Assembly (NCBI RefSeq): GCF_003003055.1
Contig: NZ_PVTV01000019.1
Coordinates: forward strand, 1 to 64,000
From: Jezberella montanilacus
GTDB lineage: Bacteria > Pseudomonadota > Gammaproteobacteria > Burkholderiales > Burkholderiaceae_B
Direction: 5' to 3'
Length of the DNA: 64,000 nucleotides
The notes under the pieces: model-generated
The model's database searches: none
Seen by the model: only the letters and a program-made list of their open reading frames with translations
Told to the model about the DNA's origin: nothing
Translations under genes and position numbers: made by a program
Part shown: piece after piece, positions 7,418-16,707 of the stretch
How the letters are laid out: every line of letters begins with the position of its first letter
Numbering within the stretch: the first letter of the stretch is position 1

Positions 7418-8164
7418 TCAAGTTTTTAGATAGTCGAAAGCAACTTCACCCAACCCAAGCGTCAAATCGCACACTAAGTGTTTGGCACCGATTACTTCCA
7501 GAACCGGCAAATCCGCCACCGGCGCGAGAGCATGATGAAACAGCTGAAGCCGAGCTGGTCCCGTCCAGGCTCCGTGTAGTTTGACGCCTTGTGAGAAATA
7601 GCGAACCAGTTCGCAGATCCTTGGCGTGCCATCGACGTGTGGAATGATTTTCAACAAGTAGTTGGGTGTTTGAGACATCTTGGTTTGCTCAGTCGCAATA
7701 TCGAGGCTTTGATATTTAAAGCCCATCGTCCCAGTTGCGACACGCACTGGTCCATAATCGAGCGTGCCCAATAAGGTATCCGAGGCAACCGACAGGTGCG
7801 GATTAGCGAGTTTTTTAGGAAAGCCCCACAACTCTCGACCCCCAGCGATGGGTGCGTGGTCATCGAGGTACATCATGTGCGTGTAGTTTGCTGCTTGACC
7901 GTCCTGATCGATGACGCTGATCACTTGACCGCTTTCAGTGTAATCACCGAACCCTGATGAGTCTGGCATTTTGATAAATTCAAAGCTGACGAAAGGATCT
8001 TTGACTATAAGCGGCTCGGGAACAATTGCTCTTAACGCATCGATATCGGTGCGATAAGTAATAATAAAAAACTCTCGGTTAACAAAGTGATAGGGGCCTC
8101 GAGGGAAAGCGGGGCTGGTAAAAGGCATTGAATAGGCATTCGCCCGGATGTCAGCAATTTTCAT
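7418..8164 (-). CDS. adc: Acetoacetate decarboxylase family protein
   Basis: A 248-residue protein matching acetoacetate decarboxylase, which forms a Schiff base and releases CO2 from acetoacetate to give acetone. The Schiff-base lysine region [15 protein letters not shown] is present at about residues 109-123 with the adjacent lysine that lowers its pKa. [26 protein letters not shown] and the C-terminal [14 protein letters not shown] are also family-like. ATG 8164 with GGAG upstream is preferred over the TTG one codon earlier. It follows a Bug receptor and an amidohydrolase in the same direction and may be expressed with them. A related decarboxylase or aldolase activity is possible. Confidence 0.88.
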   Translation of the reverse strand: MKIADIRANAYSMPFTSPAFPRGPYHFVNREFFIITYRTDIDALRAIVPEPLIVKDPFVSFEFIKMPDSSGFGDYTESGQVISVIDQDGQAANYTHMMYLDDHAPIAGGRELWGFPKKLANPHLSVASDTLLGTLDYGPVRVATGTMGFKYQSLDIATEQTKMSQTPNYLLKIIPHVDGTPRICELVRYFSQGVKLHGAWTGPARLQLFHHALAPVADLPVLEVIGAKHLVCDLTLGLGEVAFDYLKT

Positions 8165-8289
8165 CAATGGTTGCTCCGAATTTGGGATGTCAGGTCTGCT
8201 TAGATAGTAGACACCATAACCGAGGCTTCATGACACCTAGCTTATATGACAGCTCGCTGACATTTCCGCCAACCCCATACCAGCGCGCG

Positions 8290-9300
8290 TTAAAAACTAA
8301 TGTTATCGGCCTTAATCACTTTTCCCCAGCGATCGGAGTCCTCCAGAGCGCGCTGGGTCAGTTCTTTCGGCCCCATAGGGGTGGCGATCAGGCCCTTTTC
8401 AATTAAGGTTTTTTGGAAAGCAGGATCAGCGAGGATTTGTGCAAAGGTCTGCTCTAGCACTTGTGTGAACTCGACAGGTGTTCCTTTCGGGGCATAGATC
8501 CCCATCCAGTTATTAACGTTATAACCTGGCAAGCCAGCTTCAATCATGGTGGGCAACTCAGGCATGCCTGGCAATCTTTGTGTCGCTGCGACGGCTAAGG
8601 CACGCACTTTGCCACTATCAAGCAAAGGTTTCGATGCGGCAGCGCTATCGAACATAAATGAAACATTACCTGCCACGAGATCGGGCACTGCGGGAGCACT
8701 CCCTTTATAGGGCACATGCACCAAATCGACCCCAATCTGTTCAGCCAGGAGCGCTGATTCGAGATGCGAGAGTGTGCCATTGCCTTGTGACGCGTAATTG
8801 ATTTTGCCGTTATTCGCTTTAAGCCAAGCGATCAATTCTTTTAAGTTTTGCGCCGGCACTTGAGCATTGACGTTCAACACATGTGGGGCATTGGCAATCA
8901 TAGCTACCGGTTCAAAATCCGTCAGGATATTGACCTTGAGGTCTTTGTATAAGTGCCCTGCTATTACTTGATTGGTCAGTGAACTCAATAATAAGTTATA
9001 GCCATCATTCGGCGCGGCGGCAGCAGCCACCATGCCAATGGTGCTAGCAGCGCCGGGCTTATTGATCACAACGACGGGTTGTCCCAGCTTTGCTGAAAGC
9101 TGCTCACCGATCATTCGCGCAACGATGTCAGCGGCCCCACCAGCAGGAAATCCAACAAAAATATTAATGCTGCGCGTCGGGTAGGCTTCAGCCTGAGCGC
9201 TAATGTTGAGACCTAGCCCACTCAAGGCCAATAGGCCAACAAGTAGAAACTTACCTAAATGGTGGTGCAAGGACATCAAACGACGGACAGACGAAAACAT
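8290..9300 (-). CDS. Bug/TctC-family tripartite tricarboxylate receptor
   Basis: A 336-residue periplasmic solute-binding protein of the Bug (TctC) family, characteristic of Bordetella-like bacteria. It has a signal sequence ending near ISAQAEA, followed by YPTRSINIFVGFPAGGAADIVARM. Other landmarks are VVINKPGAASTIGM, VPYKGSAPAVPDLVAGNVSFMFD and the C-terminal LPGYNVNNWMGIYAPKGTP. These receptors bind small carboxylates or related compounds. No TctA/TctB membrane genes accompany it, which is usual for orphan Bug proteins. A GTG nine codons upstream is an alternative start. Confidence 0.9.
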   Translation of the reverse strand: MFSSVRRLMSLHHHLGKFLLVGLLALSGLGLNISAQAEAYPTRSINIFVGFPAGGAADIVARMIGEQLSAKLGQPVVVINKPGAASTIGMVAAAAAPNDGYNLLLSSLTNQVIAGHLYKDLKVNILTDFEPVAMIANAPHVLNVNAQVPAQNLKELIAWLKANNGKINYASQGNGTLSHLESALLAEQIGVDLVHVPYKGSAPAVPDLVAGNVSFMFDSAAASKPLLDSGKVRALAVAATQRLPGMPELPTMIEAGLPGYNVNNWMGIYAPKGTPVEFTQVLEQTFAQILADPAFQKTLIEKGLIATPMGPKELTQRALEDSDRWGKVIKADNISF

Positions 9301-9393
9301 GGCGAAAACCTTATTAATAAAAGACACCTGATCCGAAGCGATCTGGTGCTTTTATTCAAAGCAATTTTTATGCCATTGCGCCCGTCACGCCAA

Positions 9394-10638
9394 TTAGTCC
9401 GGACGATGCAAGACCACTGAACTGCGTGTGAAAGTGCGGCGCCCCCGTTTGAAGCCCATCAAGGTTGGCGCAACTTCGCGAATGGCGTTTACTGGATTAT
9501 CTGACTCGACAATAATGAAATCAGCATCGTTACCCACACCGATACCGTATCCAGCGCGGCGCATCAATTGAGCGGAATTAGTCGTAAACATTTTCCAGGT
9601 ATCACGAAGCGGCTCTGGCATGCCACGTTGCACGATATTGGCGTACAAGTTGGCCTGACGAATCAACTGACCATCCCCGAATGGGGTAAAAGGATTGAGG
9701 ATATTGTTTGAACTAATCGAACAGTTCACCCCTTGTGTCACCAGATGGTTGGCGTCAACCACACCACGGCGCACGTTGGCCTCTAAATCGCGACCTGACA
9801 AGTACAGATCCGTGGCAGGTAGCACTGTCAAGGCAACCCCGGCGTCTTTCATGCGCTGAGCCACTTTGTCGACCTCTGCCACAGGCATGGTCGAGAGTTT
9901 AGTGACATGACCAATCGCAACTCGACCGCCCCAGTTATATTTTTCTGCCAGTTCGCACACCAAGAGGGTATCTAGCCGCGAAGCAGAGGCGCCTGAGTCC
10001 AAATGCATATCGATGTCGACATCGAACTCATGCGCAATTTCAAAGACTCTTCGAATTTGAGCTGCGGGGTCTGAATCATAATTTGGTGCAGCACCAATCA
10101 CACGAGCGCCCGCTTTAAGGGCAGCGATCATCAGATCTTCGGTACCTGGGTTATTGATCATGCCCTCTTGAGGCATGACGCAAATCTCCATATCTAAGGC
10201 CCAGCTGTACTCGTCGATCAGGGATTTAACACCTTCAAAGCCAACTAAGCCAACTTTTGGATCGACTTCGACGTGCGTGCGCATAAGCGTACAGCCGTGG
10301 GAGATACATTTTTCGAGGGTACGGCGAGCCCGGGTCTGGACATCCTCAACGGTAAAAGTGTGCTTAATAGCCGAGACGCGCTCCATTGCATCAAAAGGAA
10401 ATCTAACAGTCTCACAAGCGCAACGATCGATCGTGCACGTTTTGTCGAGATGAATGTGTGTTTCAACGAAACCTGGTGCCACCAAATGGCCTTTAGCGTC
10501 GATTTCTTCTCTAGCTTTATCTGGGATGGTGGGCTGAATCAGCACAAACTTGCCATTCAACACTGCGAGATCGACCAAGGGATCGCCCGCTTGCATCTCG
10601 GGTAGGCGGGCATTACGAATAATCAAATCCAGATTCAT
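9394..10638 (-). CDS. Cytosine-deaminase-like amidohydrolase
   Basis: A metal-dependent hydrolase of 414 residues, closest in pattern to cytosine deaminase and related N-heterocycle amidohydrolases. Motifs are GFVETHIHLDK (first metal His pair), RTHVEVDP, the DMHLDSGAS segment, AIGHVTKLS (His ligand) and LPATDLYLSGRD with the metal Asp. SSNNILNPFTPFGDGQL is also typical of the group. ATG 10638 has GTGAG upstream; a TTG six codons earlier is less likely. It heads a minus-strand run with a Bug receptor and an acetoacetate-decarboxylase-like protein, suggesting uptake and breakdown of one compound. The true substrate is unknown. Confidence 0.82.
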   Translation of the reverse strand: MNLDLIIRNARLPEMQAGDPLVDLAVLNGKFVLIQPTIPDKAREEIDAKGHLVAPGFVETHIHLDKTCTIDRCACETVRFPFDAMERVSAIKHTFTVEDVQTRARRTLEKCISHGCTLMRTHVEVDPKVGLVGFEGVKSLIDEYSWALDMEICVMPQEGMINNPGTEDLMIAALKAGARVIGAAPNYDSDPAAQIRRVFEIAHEFDVDIDMHLDSGASASRLDTLLVCELAEKYNWGGRVAIGHVTKLSTMPVAEVDKVAQRMKDAGVALTVLPATDLYLSGRDLEANVRRGVVDANHLVTQGVNCSISSNNILNPFTPFGDGQLIRQANLYANIVQRGMPEPLRDTWKMFTTNSAQLMRRAGYGIGVGNDADFIIVESDNPVNAIREVAPTLMGFKRGRRTFTRSSVVLHRPD

Positions 10639-10930
10639 GACAAGCTCACGTGACAAAGTTTAGGAGGATTGCCTCAGCAGATCCTAGGGTTATCACTGAC
10701 ATTCTACGAGAAACCAGTGTCCCCGGTATTCGCGCTTCATTTTTGCCAGACGAACGCTCTTTCACTAAACGCTTGAAACTTGGCGTAATCTCAATTATCG
10801 TACTTAGCCCGAGAGGCAGCCGGCCTCTTGCCGTTGAACAATGGCGCTGCCACCCGCACAAGCAAGCGACACGACCCGATAACGGTATAACGGCATCCCA
10901 GTTGAAAACTAAATACTTAGGTGAACTGAG

Positions 10931-11728
10931 TTGTCAGCAATTACCCAACTTTCTTCTACGCTATCGAACGCGGTAAACGCAGTTCAGAAGAAGATTTCGA
11001 CAACTCAGACTGAGCTGGCGACCAACGTTAACCCGTCGTTGAGCCCAATCTATAACAGCGTGATCCTGACCTTATCAAACAACATCAACACGTGGGGGAC
11101 GCGAAGCACAAACCTGAACACCACAAATGATATTGTGGGCGTTGCTCAAACTGGCTTGTCCTCAATATCCAGCCTTTTATATGAAATGCAAAACTTGGCG
11201 ATATCAGCAGAGTCAACAACCGCCACCAGTGACCTTGCAAGTTTGAACGCAACGTACCAAACCCTGGCAACTCAAATCAAAACAATAGCAAACAATGCAA
11301 CCATCGGCGGCACGGGGTTGCTCAATACAACGTCAGGCATAACCATCTACCCGGCGCTCAGCACGAGCGTCACATCGACCGTTTACGGATATGACTATGC
11401 TTCAATTGGCGCCGCATTGACGACGGCTTATCCCCTTAGTTCAACCTCTGCAGCAGTAACCGCTGCAACCCAGCTTGCGACTTACATCACATCCGTTACT
11501 GCAGCCCAAGCTTCAATGTCGGCCTACAGTTCAATGCTGACGCTCGACGCCACTGCCGCTGACGCCTTTGCCACATCATCGAGCTCATACATCAGTGATT
11601 TACAAGGTTTAGACACGACGACGCTACAAACCAATTTAACGTCTTATAACGATCAGCTAAGCGTTGACTATTATTTGATTGGTCAAATGAACGCTGCTGC
11701 CAGTGCCGCGCTCACCATATTCAAGTGA
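10931..11728 (+). CDS. Orphan flagellin-like protein
   Basis: This 265-residue, Ser/Thr/Ala-rich protein has no charged core and almost no cysteine. Residues about 28-130 follow the flagellin D0/D1 pattern: LSNNINTWGTRSTNLNTTND, VGVAQTGLSSISSLLYEMQN, LAISAES, then LATQIKTIANNATIGGTGLL. The C-terminus (YNDQLSVDYYLIGQMNAAAS) is a long amphipathic helix as in the flagellin D0 end. There are no flagellar genes nearby. The start is TTG at 10931 with GGTGA upstream. It could be a minor filament or surface protein using flagellin-like helices. Assignment is by pattern, not by close identity. Confidence 0.55.
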   Translation: MSAITQLSSTLSNAVNAVQKKISTTQTELATNVNPSLSPIYNSVILTLSNNINTWGTRSTNLNTTNDIVGVAQTGLSSISSLLYEMQNLAISAESTTATSDLASLNATYQTLATQIKTIANNATIGGTGLLNTTSGITIYPALSTSVTSTVYGYDYASIGAALTTAYPLSSTSAAVTAATQLATYITSVTAAQASMSAYSSMLTLDATAADAFATSSSSYISDLQGLDTTTLQTNLTSYNDQLSVDYYLIGQMNAAASAALTIFK

Positions 11729-11793
11729 ACCAGCAAGTGTTGAGGCCGGCACGATGTTATAGACTAGCAACAAACTAAAACAGGAGACAAAAC

Positions 11794-12249
11794 ATGATCC
11801 AAACTCGACATATTTTTAAAATAGCTCTGACCGTACCCAGCATTGTGGATCTTGGTCAAACACCTGTGGGTGGCCGCAGAATCGCTTACGTCAGCGGGGG
11901 TACTTTCGAAGGAGAGCGCATTCGTGGCACGGTTAGATCGACCACTGGTGGTGACTGGTTGCTGATGCGTCCTGATGGCGTATTGACGCTGGACGTCCGC
12001 TTGATCCTTGAAACTGATGATCAGCAACTGATTTACATGAGCTACCGAGGCCTGCGACACGGCCCCAAAGAGGTCATGGATCGCCTGAATAAAGGCGAGC
12101 CGGTCGATCCAACTGAATACTACTTCCGCTCGACACCTGTTTTTGAAACGGCTTCGGCTAAGTACGACTGGCTTAATCGCATCATCTGCGTCGCGACGGG
12201 CAACAGGACAGCGACTGGCCCCAGTTACGAGGTCTTTGAAGTACTGTAA
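11794..12249 (+). CDS. DUF3237 family protein
   Basis: A 151-residue protein with the DUF3237 pattern: RRIAYVSGGTFEGERIRGTV, then GGDWLLMRPDGVLTLDVRLILETDD and QLIYMSYRGLRHGP. It ends with YYFRSTPVFETASAKYDWLNRIICVATG. The family forms a beta-barrel of unknown biochemical role and often sits beside aromatic or organic-acid catabolism genes. AGGAGA precedes the ATG at good distance. It converges on the cbb3-associated genes. Confidence 0.85.
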   Translation: MIQTRHIFKIALTVPSIVDLGQTPVGGRRIAYVSGGTFEGERIRGTVRSTTGGDWLLMRPDGVLTLDVRLILETDDQQLIYMSYRGLRHGPKEVMDRLNKGEPVDPTEYYFRSTPVFETASAKYDWLNRIICVATGNRTATGPSYEVFEVL

Positions 12250-12315
12250 GTCTGAAGAAGATTGTCGAAACTGCCGAACAACTTGCGTACCGGCATGAGC
12301 GACAAGCAATCGGGT

Positions 12316-13035
12316 CTAAGACAAACAAAAACCTTGTTTTAAAAGAGCTTGGGGCAATACCCAAGCTCGGTAGAGTCCAAAAAGCCCTGCCCCAATAAAC
12401 AATGTTGCGGCGAAGTAGCGCACCCAAATATAGCGGCCCAACTGCGCCAGGTAAGCAGAGAATTTCGTGATCAAGAGCAAGTTGGGTAAAGTGCCCAAGC
12501 CGAACGCTAACATGAGCAAGACCCCGTCAATGACGCTACCTGACAAAAATGCCAGCGGTAAGACGCCATAAACAAGACCACAAGGCACCAAACCCCACAG
12601 CATGCCGCTAAACCAGCGAGCTGGCGAGCTACCGAGAGCGCCAATATACTTTGCCCACACACCCGCCAAACGACTACCAAACCATTTCCCCAAGGGGAAA
12701 GATTGACTACTTCGCGCTAGTAACAAACGGATACCCAAGTAGATCAAGAGCGTTGCAGTCAGCGCAAACAGTGGTCGCTGAATATTGACAATGTCTTGCT
12801 GCCAGACGTAGATACCTAGCCAGGCAGCAACGCCACCAAGCATCATGTAAGTCGCGATACGACCAAGATGCATAGTCAATTGAAGAGAGAACAACCGTTG
12901 TGGCGACTGAAAACGAATAATCTTCGTGGACGAGCCTTCGATCGCAGCTGAAATTGCGCCACACATCAAAGCACAGTGCCAGCCGCTGGCCAACGCACCC
13001 AAAAATACACCAAGTAGCAGACTAGTCGTTAACAT
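12316..13035 (-). CDS. TauE/SafE-like membrane protein of the cbb3 locus
   Basis: A 239-residue protein with about six hydrophobic helices, of the sulfite exporter TauE/SafE-like (DsbD-like) family commonly found after ccoGH. The first helix carries SGWHCALMCGA, a Cys-x3-Cys arrangement typical of the metal-handling subgroup. GLVPCGLVYGVLP and AFGLGTLPNLL follow. Context suggests a role in copper handling or oxidase maturation. It overlaps the upstream small membrane protein gene by 14 bases. A hairpin (12345-12368) lies within its last codons. Confidence 0.8.
   Translation of the reverse strand: MLTTSLLLGVFLGALASGWHCALMCGAISAAIEGSSTKIIRFQSPQRLFSLQLTMHLGRIATYMMLGGVAAWLGIYVWQQDIVNIQRPLFALTATLLIYLGIRLLLARSSQSFPLGKWFGSRLAGVWAKYIGALGSSPARWFSGMLWGLVPCGLVYGVLPLAFLSGSVIDGVLLMLAFGLGTLPNLLLITKFSAYLAQLGRYIWVRYFAATLFIGAGLFGLYRAWVLPQALLKQGFCLS
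12341..12368 (-). terminator. Possible terminator of the cbb3 operon, inside the last codons
   Basis: GAGCTTGGG (12345-12353) and CCCAAGCTC (12360-12368) form a perfect 9-bp stem with a 6-base loop. On the minus strand it is followed by TTTT then AAAA. The stem encodes the C-terminal residues of the SafE-like protein. The short T-run makes termination plausible but not certain. Confidence 0.4.
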
Positions 13036-13258
13036 CTGCCTTCGTTGGAAAAATATAAATGGTCAACATGCTTGAGGCCGAGCAAAACAACCAGATTAAT
13101 AAAAAGCCAAGCGTGTAGATACCTTCGGCATCGATATGCGGGTGCTGACCGAAGAAGACCACATCTTCGGGATGTACAAAACTAAACAATAAGCCGACAG
13201 CTGGAATTGACACCAAAAACGATGGCCACAGCGCCCACACAAGTCTAGGCGGTTTCAT
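13022..13258 (-). CDS. Small membrane protein in the cbb3 operon
   Basis: A 78-residue protein with two hydrophobic helices (about 10-27 and 48-70) separated by a loop with histidines (FGQHPHIDAEGIYTLG). I do not recognise a named family. Its start overlaps the ccoH-like stop by four bases (ATGA) and its end overlaps the SafE-like gene by 14 bases, so it is translated as part of the operon. A role in oxidase assembly is inferred from position only. Confidence 0.7.
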   Translation of the reverse strand: MKPPRLVWALWPSFLVSIPAVGLLFSFVHPEDVVFFGQHPHIDAEGIYTLGFLLIWLFCSASSMLTIYIFPTKADVND

Positions 13259-13443
13259 TTCTTGACCTGTTCTGTTTTTAATCCACGGCTGACAACCCCT
13301 TCACGCAATTGCTGATCAGGATAGGAGTTCACTGCCAACCAGATCGTGATCGCACAGGCAACAATTGCTGCAGCGGGGCCGCTGATCAAGAGCCATGGCC
13401 AAAGTTGTCGCCACCACGGTTTATTGGTTTCTGCCTGAGCCAT
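13255..13443 (-). CDS. ccoH: Short CcoH/FixH-like protein
   Basis: This 62-residue protein has the FixH/CcoH N-terminal pattern: KPWWRQLWPWLLISGPAAAI with one membrane helix, then SYPDQQLREGVVSRGL. Typical FixH is about 150 residues with a periplasmic domain; here only the anchor and a short tail remain, as in some betaproteobacterial loci. CcoH assists assembly of cbb3 oxidase. Two ATGs are in frame: GGGAG lies directly against the first (13449) and seven bases before the second (13443), so I chose the second. Confidence 0.7.
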   Translation of the reverse strand: MAQAETNKPWWRQLWPWLLISGPAAAIVACAITIWLAVNSYPDQQLREGVVSRGLKTEQVKK

Positions 13444-13469
13444 CTGCATTCTCCCTTTGTATATTTTTC

Positions 13470-14927
13470 TTAACGAGGAACAATAAAAGTCGATTTTTCC
13501 TGACGCTTTCGACTCACGCTTGCATGACTCGATTGCTCGATTGCCTCGACATCAAAGACAATGGGATAGTTCCCTGGCTCTAACTCACTAATTGAGATCC
13601 TCACTTTGATTGGTAATAGCTGATTTGAGGATGGCTCGACTTGTAAGCTATCAATTTGATTTCCCCGCGAGTCGAGTATCTTCAGGTTATCGAGACCTTC
13701 AGCTTTCAAAGATACAGTCATTGGATTTTCAGACGAATTCATGATTTGTATTCGATAGATGTTTTCTAAACTGATCCCTTCAACTTCACGGGCCAGCGAG
13801 CCACGATCTCTCATCACATCCACTCTCAGTGGATTACGGGACCATAGTGAAAATGCAAATAAAGAACTTAATACGGCAACAATCGCCACGTAAATGATGA
13901 CACGAGGCCGAAAAATTCGTCGCCACGTAGCAATATTGCTTTCTCTATTGTCCATGGCATTTTCAGACGTATACCGAATCAAGCCTTTGGGATAACTCAC
14001 CTTGTCCATGACTTGGTTACACGCATCGATACAGGCGCCACAGCCAATACACATGTATTGCAGACCATCTCGAATATCAATGCCGGTCGGACAAACCTGT
14101 ACGCAAATGCTGCAATTAACACAATCACCCAGACCCTTCTCAACTCGATCATCTGATTTATTGCGCCCCCCTCTGGGCTCACCGCGACCCTTGTCATAGG
14201 TCACGACAAAGGTGTCTCGGTCCACCATCACGCTTTGAAAGCGTGCATAAGGGCACATGTACTTGCAGACTTGCTCACGCATAAAACCAGCGTTACCCCA
14301 GGTAGCAAAGCCATAAAACGCCCACCAAAAGGTTTGCCAGGGGCCTAGCGAGAAATCCAGAAAATGATCCTGCAAGGTCGTGATCGAGGTGAAATAACCA
14401 ATGAACGTAAATCCAGTGGCAAAGGCGATCAACAACCAGATTGTGTGTTTGGTGAGCTTTAGCCGAAGCTTTCGCAAGCTCCAGGGCCACTTTTCTTGAT
14501 CGAGCCGAAGTCTCGCTGAGCGATCGCCTTCAATCTTTTTCTCTACCCACATGAATATTTCGGTGTATACCGTTTGCGGGCAGGCATAACCACAGAAAAG
14601 TCTACCTGCAATGGCGGTAAATAAAAATAACGATAAGGCCGAAATAATGAGCAATAAGGTCAAGTAAATAACATCTTGAGGCCACAACACCAAACCAAAG
14701 ATGTAAAACTTTCTGTGGACGAGGTCAAACAGGACGGCCTGTCGTCCGTTCCAGTTCACCCAAGGCATGCCGTAAAACAGCAACTGCGTGAAAGCGACCA
14801 GACCCCAGCGCCATCTTGCGAAGACGCCACTAACAGCTCGTGGCTGAATTTTGCGACGAATTTCGTAAAGAGACTCTTCGATAATTTCAATCGAGACAGG
14901 CTTACCCGTGGGAGACGAAACCGACAT
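13470..14927 (-). CDS. ccoG: Cytochrome c oxidase accessory protein CcoG
   Basis: A 485-residue polyferredoxin-like membrane protein. Several N-terminal helices lead to GRLFCGYACPQTVYTE and a REQVCKYMCPYARFQ motif. Two 4Fe-4S cluster motifs follow, CVNCSICVQVCPTG and CIGCGACIDACN, and a C-terminal Ig-like periplasmic domain. CcoG is a cupric reductase that helps supply Cu(I) to the cbb3 oxidase copper centre. It lies two bases after ccoP in the same direction, so the two are co-translated. Length and layout are normal. Confidence 0.95.
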   Translation of the reverse strand: MSVSSPTGKPVSIEIIEESLYEIRRKIQPRAVSGVFARWRWGLVAFTQLLFYGMPWVNWNGRQAVLFDLVHRKFYIFGLVLWPQDVIYLTLLLIISALSLFLFTAIAGRLFCGYACPQTVYTEIFMWVEKKIEGDRSARLRLDQEKWPWSLRKLRLKLTKHTIWLLIAFATGFTFIGYFTSITTLQDHFLDFSLGPWQTFWWAFYGFATWGNAGFMREQVCKYMCPYARFQSVMVDRDTFVVTYDKGRGEPRGGRNKSDDRVEKGLGDCVNCSICVQVCPTGIDIRDGLQYMCIGCGACIDACNQVMDKVSYPKGLIRYTSENAMDNRESNIATWRRIFRPRVIIYVAIVAVLSSLFAFSLWSRNPLRVDVMRDRGSLAREVEGISLENIYRIQIMNSSENPMTVSLKAEGLDNLKILDSRGNQIDSLQVEPSSNQLLPIKVRISISELEPGNYPIVFDVEAIEQSSHASVSRKRQEKSTFIVPR

Positions 14928-14929
14928 TG

Positions 14930-15859
14930 CTACTTCTTCGCCGCTTGGGGTTCGCTGTTCGATAGACCCCAGACATAAGCTGTGAGCAGATGAATTTTTT
15001 CAGGACTTAACACATTTTCCTGGGCAGGCATCATGCCTTGACGACCATTTCTGAGTGTCTCGAGGATTGCCGATTGCGTCCCACCATAGAGCCATACCTT
15101 GTCAGTCAGATTGGGCGCGCCAAGCATCTGATTACCCTTACCATCAGCGCCATGACAGGCTGTGCAGTTATCGCTGAAAACGGCTTTTCCCCTTGCCGTT
15201 TTGATGCTGTCCGACGACAAGCCAGAGAGGCTGCGAACATAGTGCGTCACATTAATGATTGCCTCGTCCCCCAGGTGAGAGAAAGAAGGCATCACACCAC
15301 CCCGACCATGAGTGATGGTCTCTTTGATATTTTCAGATGCACCGCCATAGAGCCAATCGTGATCGGTCAAATTAGGGAAACCTTTTGCTCCGCCTGCGTC
15401 AGAGCCATGGCATTGCGAACAATTATTTAGATAAAGTCTTTGGCCCATGATCTTCGCTTGTGGGTCAGCGGCAACTTGCTCGACCGACATCGCAACGTAC
15501 TTGTCGTAAACAGGTTTAAGTTCACTGTTCGCCATAATCAGGGACTGTTTCAATTCGCCCTGTGTCGAATACCCCGAAGCACCCGGATTCGAACCAAGCC
15601 CCGGAAAAATATACAAATAAGCCAAGCCAAAAATACAAGACAAGGCAAACATCCACATCCACCAACGCGGCAAGGGATTATTCAACTCGCGCAAATCCCC
15701 ATCCCAGACGTGACCAGTATCCTTGGCGACTGAACCATCTTGATTGAGCACGACGGCAATCTTGCGCTGACTAAATAGAAGCCAAAGACAACAAGCGATA
15801 CCAACGAGGGTGACGATTGTGATGTAGAAGCTCCAACCAGCATTTACAAAATCACTCAT
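14930..15859 (-). CDS. ccoP: cbb3 oxidase subunit III, dihaem cytochrome c
   Basis: A 309-residue protein with two N-terminal membrane segments and two haem c sites, NCSQCHG and NCTACHG. Each is followed by a methionine-containing loop (GVMPSF and GMMPAQ). CcoP passes electrons from soluble or membrane cytochrome c toward CcoO and CcoN. DGDLRELNNPLPRWW is the conserved segment between the helices. The ATG overlaps the ccoQ stop (ATGA). Confidence 0.95.
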   Translation of the reverse strand: MSDFVNAGWSFYITIVTLVGIACCLWLLFSQRKIAVVLNQDGSVAKDTGHVWDGDLRELNNPLPRWWMWMFALSCIFGLAYLYIFPGLGSNPGASGYSTQGELKQSLIMANSELKPVYDKYVAMSVEQVAADPQAKIMGQRLYLNNCSQCHGSDAGGAKGFPNLTDHDWLYGGASENIKETITHGRGGVMPSFSHLGDEAIINVTHYVRSLSGLSSDSIKTARGKAVFSDNCTACHGADGKGNQMLGAPNLTDKVWLYGGTQSAILETLRNGRQGMMPAQENVLSPEKIHLLTAYVWGLSNSEPQAAKK

Positions 15860-16023
15860 GATTGATCCTTGATAAATTCATCAGGCAATTCGAAAGGAAG
15901 GCGGGCCGATTCTTCATTTGCGGCTTTTTGTTTGGCTGACCACGCCCACCAGACGATACCCAAAAAAAATACAATGCCTAAAATAGTTGATAGTGCAGAA
16001 AGATAAGGGGCGAGAGTTTGCAT
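15856..16023 (-). CDS. ccoQ: cbb3 oxidase small subunit CcoQ
   Basis: A 55-residue protein starting MQTLAPYLSALSTILGIVFF, one membrane helix, then VWWAWSAKQKAANEESARLP with an acidic tail. This is the normal length and W-rich pattern of CcoQ/FixQ, which stabilises the oxidase complex. It sits between ccoO and ccoP as expected. Its stop codon TGA overlaps the ccoP ATG. Confidence 0.9.
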   Translation of the reverse strand: MQTLAPYLSALSTILGIVFFLGIVWWAWSAKQKAANEESARLPFELPDEFIKDQS

Positions 16024-16040
16024 ATTTGCTGAGCAGCCAG

Positions 16041-16694
16041 TTAGTTAGAATTTATTTCGTCGATTTTCATATATCGACGATTAATACCCAATCCCTGCAA
16101 ATAAGCGATCAGCGCATCGGCTTCAGTTTTGTTCTCTAGTTCTTTCGAGGCGTTATTGATGTCGTCATCGCTGTAGGGCACACCTAGCTTTCTTAGGGCT
16201 TGCATATGAGCCTGAATCGTCTCTTTATCAGCTTTGTTTGCTGCCAGCCATGGGTAAGACGGCATATTGGACTCAGGCACAACCGATCGCGGATTATTCA
16301 AATGAACCTGATGCCACGCATCAGAGTAGCGCCCCCCCACGCGTGCCAAATCAGGACCCGTTCGTTTACTGCCCCACAAGAACGGATGGTCGTAAACCGA
16401 TTCACCAGCAACTGAGTAGGGGCCATACCGCTCAACTTCAGAGCGCAAAGTGCGAATCTGTTGTGAGTGACAGCCGACACAACCTTCACGCTGGTAAATA
16501 TCCCGACCAGCAAGTCTCAGCGCCGAATAAGGTTGGATACCTGGACTCGGCTCAGTTGTAGAGTGCTGAAAAAACAATGGCACGATCTGTACTAAACCAG
16601 CGATCGCTACAACAAAGATCGTTGCCGCGATGAGCCAGCCAACATTGCGCTCAAGGGTCGCATGTGAAAAAAATGGATGTTTTTGCTCTGCCAT
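16041..16694 (-). CDS. ccoO: cbb3 oxidase subunit II, monohaem cytochrome c
   Basis: A 217-residue protein with one N-terminal membrane helix and one haem c site ([14 protein letters not shown]), plus the distal methionine in [28 protein letters not shown] is characteristic of CcoO. I start at ATG 16694 (MAEQKHPFF); an upstream ATG 23 codons earlier would run into the end of ccoN and adds no conserved sequence. It sits 13 bases after ccoN. Confidence 0.95.
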   Translation of the reverse strand: MAEQKHPFFSHATLERNVGWLIAATIFVVAIAGLVQIVPLFFQHSTTEPSPGIQPYSALRLAGRDIYQREGCVGCHSQQIRTLRSEVERYGPYSVAGESVYDHPFLWGSKRTGPDLARVGGRYSDAWHQVHLNNPRSVVPESNMPSYPWLAANKADKETIQAHMQALRKLGVPYSDDDINNASKELENKTEADALIAYLQGLGINRRYMKIDEINSN

Positions 16695-16707
16695 GTTCTG
16701 CTCCCGA

